The translations under genes were made by a program, and so were the position numbers. Shown here in pieces: positions 61,425 to 64,000 of a stretch of DNA of 64,000 nt. Under the pieces are notes generated by a model. That model was not told where the DNA came from, did no database searches, and saw only the letters and a list, made by a program, of their open reading frames with translations. This DNA comes from Homarus americanus (taxonomy: Eukaryota > Arthropoda > Malacostraca > Decapoda > Nephropidae), in NCBI RefSeq assembly GCF_018991925.1, contig NW_024753828.1:5165839-5229838 (forward strand), written 5' to 3'. Every line of letters begins with the position of its first letter. Position 1 is the stretch's first letter.

Positions 61425-61817
61425 ATATCTACGGTGGCTTTGCACGCAGCTGCATTGCGAAGACAGCCAACATTGATGGCAGTGACAACGAACACCTGGT
61501 GACAGATGAGAACGGCTGTGCGACAGACCCATCTATATTTGGCGAATGGGAACAGGATGATGGGGATAGTAAAGCACTTGTTGCTCTCTTTAAGGCATTC
61601 AAGTTTCCATCATCTAATTCTATACGATTCCAGTGTAACGTCCGGGTCTGCTTTGGCCGCTGCCATCCAGTCAATTGTAATGGTTATGATGCATTTGGTA
61701 AACGTCGCCGTCGCCAAGCAGAGTTAGAACTTGATGGCCAGCTAAGAGAGATCCAGGTCAGCTCTCAGGCAATCCTCACAGTTGAGACCCGCACTGAGAG
61801 ATACACTGCATTAGAGA
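61425..61817 (+). CDS. dpy: dumpy exon 38: ZP-C and polybasic cleavage site
   Basis: Acceptor GTCAAATTTCAG before 61425; donor GAGA|GTAAGT after 61817; phase 1 (393 bp). ZP-C cysteines: RSC, NGC, FQC, VRVC, GRC, VNC. GEWEQDD and the F-x-FPSSNSIRFQC core are typical of ZP-C. A KRRRR-Q run at 61700-61714 fits a furin-type proprotein convertase site, which is usual just after the ZP module and releases the ectodomain for polymerisation. About 35 residues follow before the TM exon. Confidence 0.92.
61700..61714 (+). other. dpy: polybasic furin-like site (K-R-R-R-R)
   Basis: Lys then four Arg codons followed by Gln-Ala, C-terminal to the last ZP cysteine and before the TM helix. The position matches the consensus furin cleavage site of ZP proteins. 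Cleavage itself is inference. Confidence 0.75.
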
Positions 61818-62079
61818 GTAAGTAGCTGATATTTACACTTTATTTAACTACAAGGTATAAGGTTCCCTATTGTAGCCACAAAGCTGCTATTTCTTTTGTA
61901 AGAGACATAAAGACAATATCGTAGATAGATATTAATAGAAATGTATTACCTGTTTTCCTTTCCACAAGGGATACATGCAGATCAACATAGATGTACTGTA
62001 TTGCTGTTAATAAACTTGCATGATGATTTCCAAACTTCCAGTAATGGACCAACCAATTAACTGACTTTATTGTATGCAG

Positions 62080-62321
62080 ATCCAGAGAATGCGGGAGCTG
62101 TTGAGGAAGTGTGTGTGAGCAAGTGGGGTTTCATCATCGCCCTTATCATCACGGCGCTCCTAGCACTTGTGGCAGTGGCAGTGGCTGTCTCCTGCTGGCT
62201 TATGGCTTATCGACGACGCCCTAAGCATGGAGGACCTCTGCCTCACCCACCAGAGTTCCCCAACCCACTGTTCACTACACCTGAGCCATTGGCTGAACCT
62301 TCACCAGACTACCTCTCCTGA
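62080..62321 (+). CDS. dpy: dumpy exon 39: transmembrane helix, cytoplasmic tail and stop
   Basis: Acceptor CTTTATTGTATGCAG before 62080, phase 1; stop TGA at 62319-62321. After a short juxtamembrane stretch (NPENAGAVEEVCVSK), a ~29-residue hydrophobic helix from Trp 62124 to about 62210 (WGFIIALIITALL...) is followed by a stop-transfer RRR at 62211-62219. The tail of ~37 residues is Pro-rich and carries NPLF and a C-terminal DYLS. Type I orientation, as in Dumpy. Confidence 0.93.
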
Positions 62322-62482
62322 GGGAAGTCACCCGGGGCTCCTTAGCCCTTAATACTGTGATTGACTCTCGTCTTGTAAACGAATCACTTAGAAAAAGATT
62401 CTCTGAAGTGACAGACATAAAAATGAAATCTATTATAAATTTCCATAAAGAAAGGCCAAGACCTTCGTGTGAATGACACTGA

Positions 62483-62488
62483 AATAAA
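62483..62488 (+). terminator. poly(A) signal AATAAA, proximal
   Basis: AATAAA 162 bases after the stop codon, followed by TG/T-rich sequence. The most likely first cleavage signal. Confidence 0.55.
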
Positions 62489-63296
62489 TTGTGACTTTTC
62501 ACTGTGAAAATTAGACCAGAAGTGTAACCTTGAGGTTTATGAGGAATTTGTTGAAGGAGCGGGGAACATCTCTAGTGTGGCACATTCCGTCAATTTTAAT
62601 GTCCTAAGTTCAGCAGAAACCACTGGGATGTGTCACAAAAGGGAGTTCCCAAATCATGCAACCAGTTTGGCTCAAGGAAAGATAAATGAACTTTTGTGAA
62701 GTAGTCTGATTTTATTTTTGTACAAAGTCATTTCATAATGTTCTGTCTGAAAATGTGCCCGTTCTGCTATATTTGTTTACAAGGCACTTTGGGCATCATT
62801 TCAGGGACGACATAGCAGTGGCACACAGTCCCTATCGACAGTGACATATAATGTAGTCCGATACTGTAGCTTACAAGTTGATTTATTCACCTGAATAAGT
62901 ACTCCAAAGATTCCATGTTATTTTGTATTTAAGCATCAGCTACAAAATGTGCTAGAATACTGTAAAATAATAATTAGGTGCTCATGGACAAGTCCCTGTT
63001 ATGTCCAACTTCTTCAAGTGTCAAATGTAAAGTGGAAAGTGATTTTTACTCATTCACTAAACAGTAAGATACCACCTCTGTCTTATGAGGAGCATCTTGT
63101 TGTTAGAATGAGCAACAAAATCACTCATTACATTACAATGTATAAAGTTGGCCTGCCATGGCGGCTATGGGGAGTCACAGATGGTTATTGGCAGCTAATG
63201 CTGCAATCGGTTATTAAATAGTGGTTAGTGATTTGTTTTTATAAGATTTTAGAAACGCACAAAGGTTGACCTCCCCCTATCTACTTGGCAGGACTG

Positions 63297-63302
63297 AATA
63301 AA
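63297..63302 (+). terminator. poly(A) signal AATAAA, middle
   Basis: AATAAA followed by a T/G-rich stretch. A possible alternative 3' end. Confidence 0.35.
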
Positions 63303-63685
63303 TGGTTATTGAGATATATTAAGTTATATTTGTGCACGTAGATAATAGACTCATGAAAGAGTAGCCGCTGAGACGTTTTTCCTGAAAGCGGAGACAACTT
63401 GTGGTTGCCACAGCTACACATGAGTCAGTTGCTGTCAGCATTTGCTAAGTGCTTGGTTGCATTTTTTTTTTTTTGGGTGGAGCCACAAGTATTGTCTGGC
63501 ACAAGTCTCGGCTGTGTTCTGCCAAGTCATGTCTTCCACACAAGTCTAAGGACAGATATTACTGATATTGCATCATTTGAAAAATATATTTTCAAAAATG
63601 TGATAATTTCGATGTGTAAAGCTCATAAGAGCGCCAATCTAAACTATTATTTAGTCTAACCATCACGCCTGAATTGTCCCAAAAT

Positions 63686-63691
63686 AATAAA
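63686..63691 (+). terminator. poly(A) signal AATAAA, distal
   Basis: AATAAA within AAAATAATAAAAAC. A possible distal 3' end. Confidence 0.3.
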
Positions 63692-64000
63692 AACTTGAAT
63701 CTTGCGCTAACCAAATACTAGAGGCAAGCCAACATGCAAGTGTTCTCTTCTAACTTGGTTAATACAGACTGACTTCAACAAAGGCATATTTCTCTCACTT
63801 GTTACGCCCCTCATTACTGTGATCTGCGCCGTAGTGCGTTGCTTTAATGCCAATATGCCTTTGTTTAACTCATGGGAAATATTTCTTTTGCCATTTTCAT
63901 CAAGAATAGGTGGTGGGTTCTTAAATCTTCAAGCAAACCAAAGCAAACATTAGTTCTATTTACTGTACTTTGATCTTCAACTAAATAGGTGTTGGGTCTT

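Larger units (their letters stand above)
62322..64000 (+). other. 3' UTR and downstream flank
   Basis: No convincing coding gene follows. AT-rich, with a T-run at about 63461-63474 and three AATAAA signals. A 90-residue open frame at 62949-63221 shows no recognisable feature and most likely lies in UTR or intergenic sequence. Where the UTR ends cannot be told from sequence alone. Confidence 0.7.

Noticed and set aside
62949..63221. 90-residue open frame downstream of dumpy
   Set aside because: No domain, signal or TM pattern; AT-rich flank close to the gene's 3' end; most likely chance.

Overview
The window is animal DNA. One spliced gene fills the + strand from base 1 to a stop codon at 62319-62321: the 3' part of an arthropod dumpy (dpy) gene. 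Dumpy is the giant, membrane-anchored, ZP-domain protein of the apical extracellular matrix that links epidermis to cuticle. The call rests on the whole architecture. Hundreds of six-cysteine EGF modules are each preceded by the short DPY module (C-x5-DC-x5-C-x4-C-x2-PC pattern). There are Pro/Thr-rich linkers, then a cysteine-rich piece, a ZP domain, a polybasic (furin-like) site, one transmembrane helix and a short tail. Compact GT-AG introns, long CA/TA/TG/CAT microsatellites and minisatellites suggest an arthropod with a microsatellite-rich genome. A decapod crustacean is my best guess, but this is inference.

I place 39 exons by matching acceptor, donor and codon phase; 35 of the 38 introns are phase 1 and 3 are phase 0. 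Bases 1-3307: six exons, the last five of classic EGF + DPY-EGF type. Bases 3664-34529: one enormous exon of about 30.9 kb holding one EGF and 85 DPY-EGF modules. Of these, 78 alternate with ~70-residue Pro/Thr linkers, and most of them sit in two tandem arrays of a 1497-bp (499-residue, four-module) unit. Bases 35164-44138: twelve modules on small exons. Bases 46266-56948: exactly 40 modules in a tenfold four-module super-repeat. Bases 59382-62321: membrane-proximal Cys-rich repeats, a last DPY-EGF, the ZP domain on three exons, and the TM plus tail exon. The 3' flank has three AATAAA signals. Coding sequence in the window totals about 14,760 residues, and the gene's 5' end lies upstream.

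Two lesions break the giant exon: a one-base deletion near 21653, and a scrambled patch at 24508-24928 full of small indels whose net effect is +3. The total exon length is one base short of the multiple of three its phases require, which the deletion alone explains. Both lesions sit in a near-identical ~2.99-kb duplicated double unit, so I read them as probable assembly or consensus errors rather than a dead gene.

The most interesting observations are the nested repeat hierarchy of the giant exon (375/749/1497/2994 bp), the tenfold super-repeat downstream with its changing intron pattern, a dense GCATG (RBFOX-type) cluster just upstream of the giant exon, and phase-compatible cryptic splice signals repeated in most array units. 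No other protein-coding gene, RNA gene or intact transposon was recognised.
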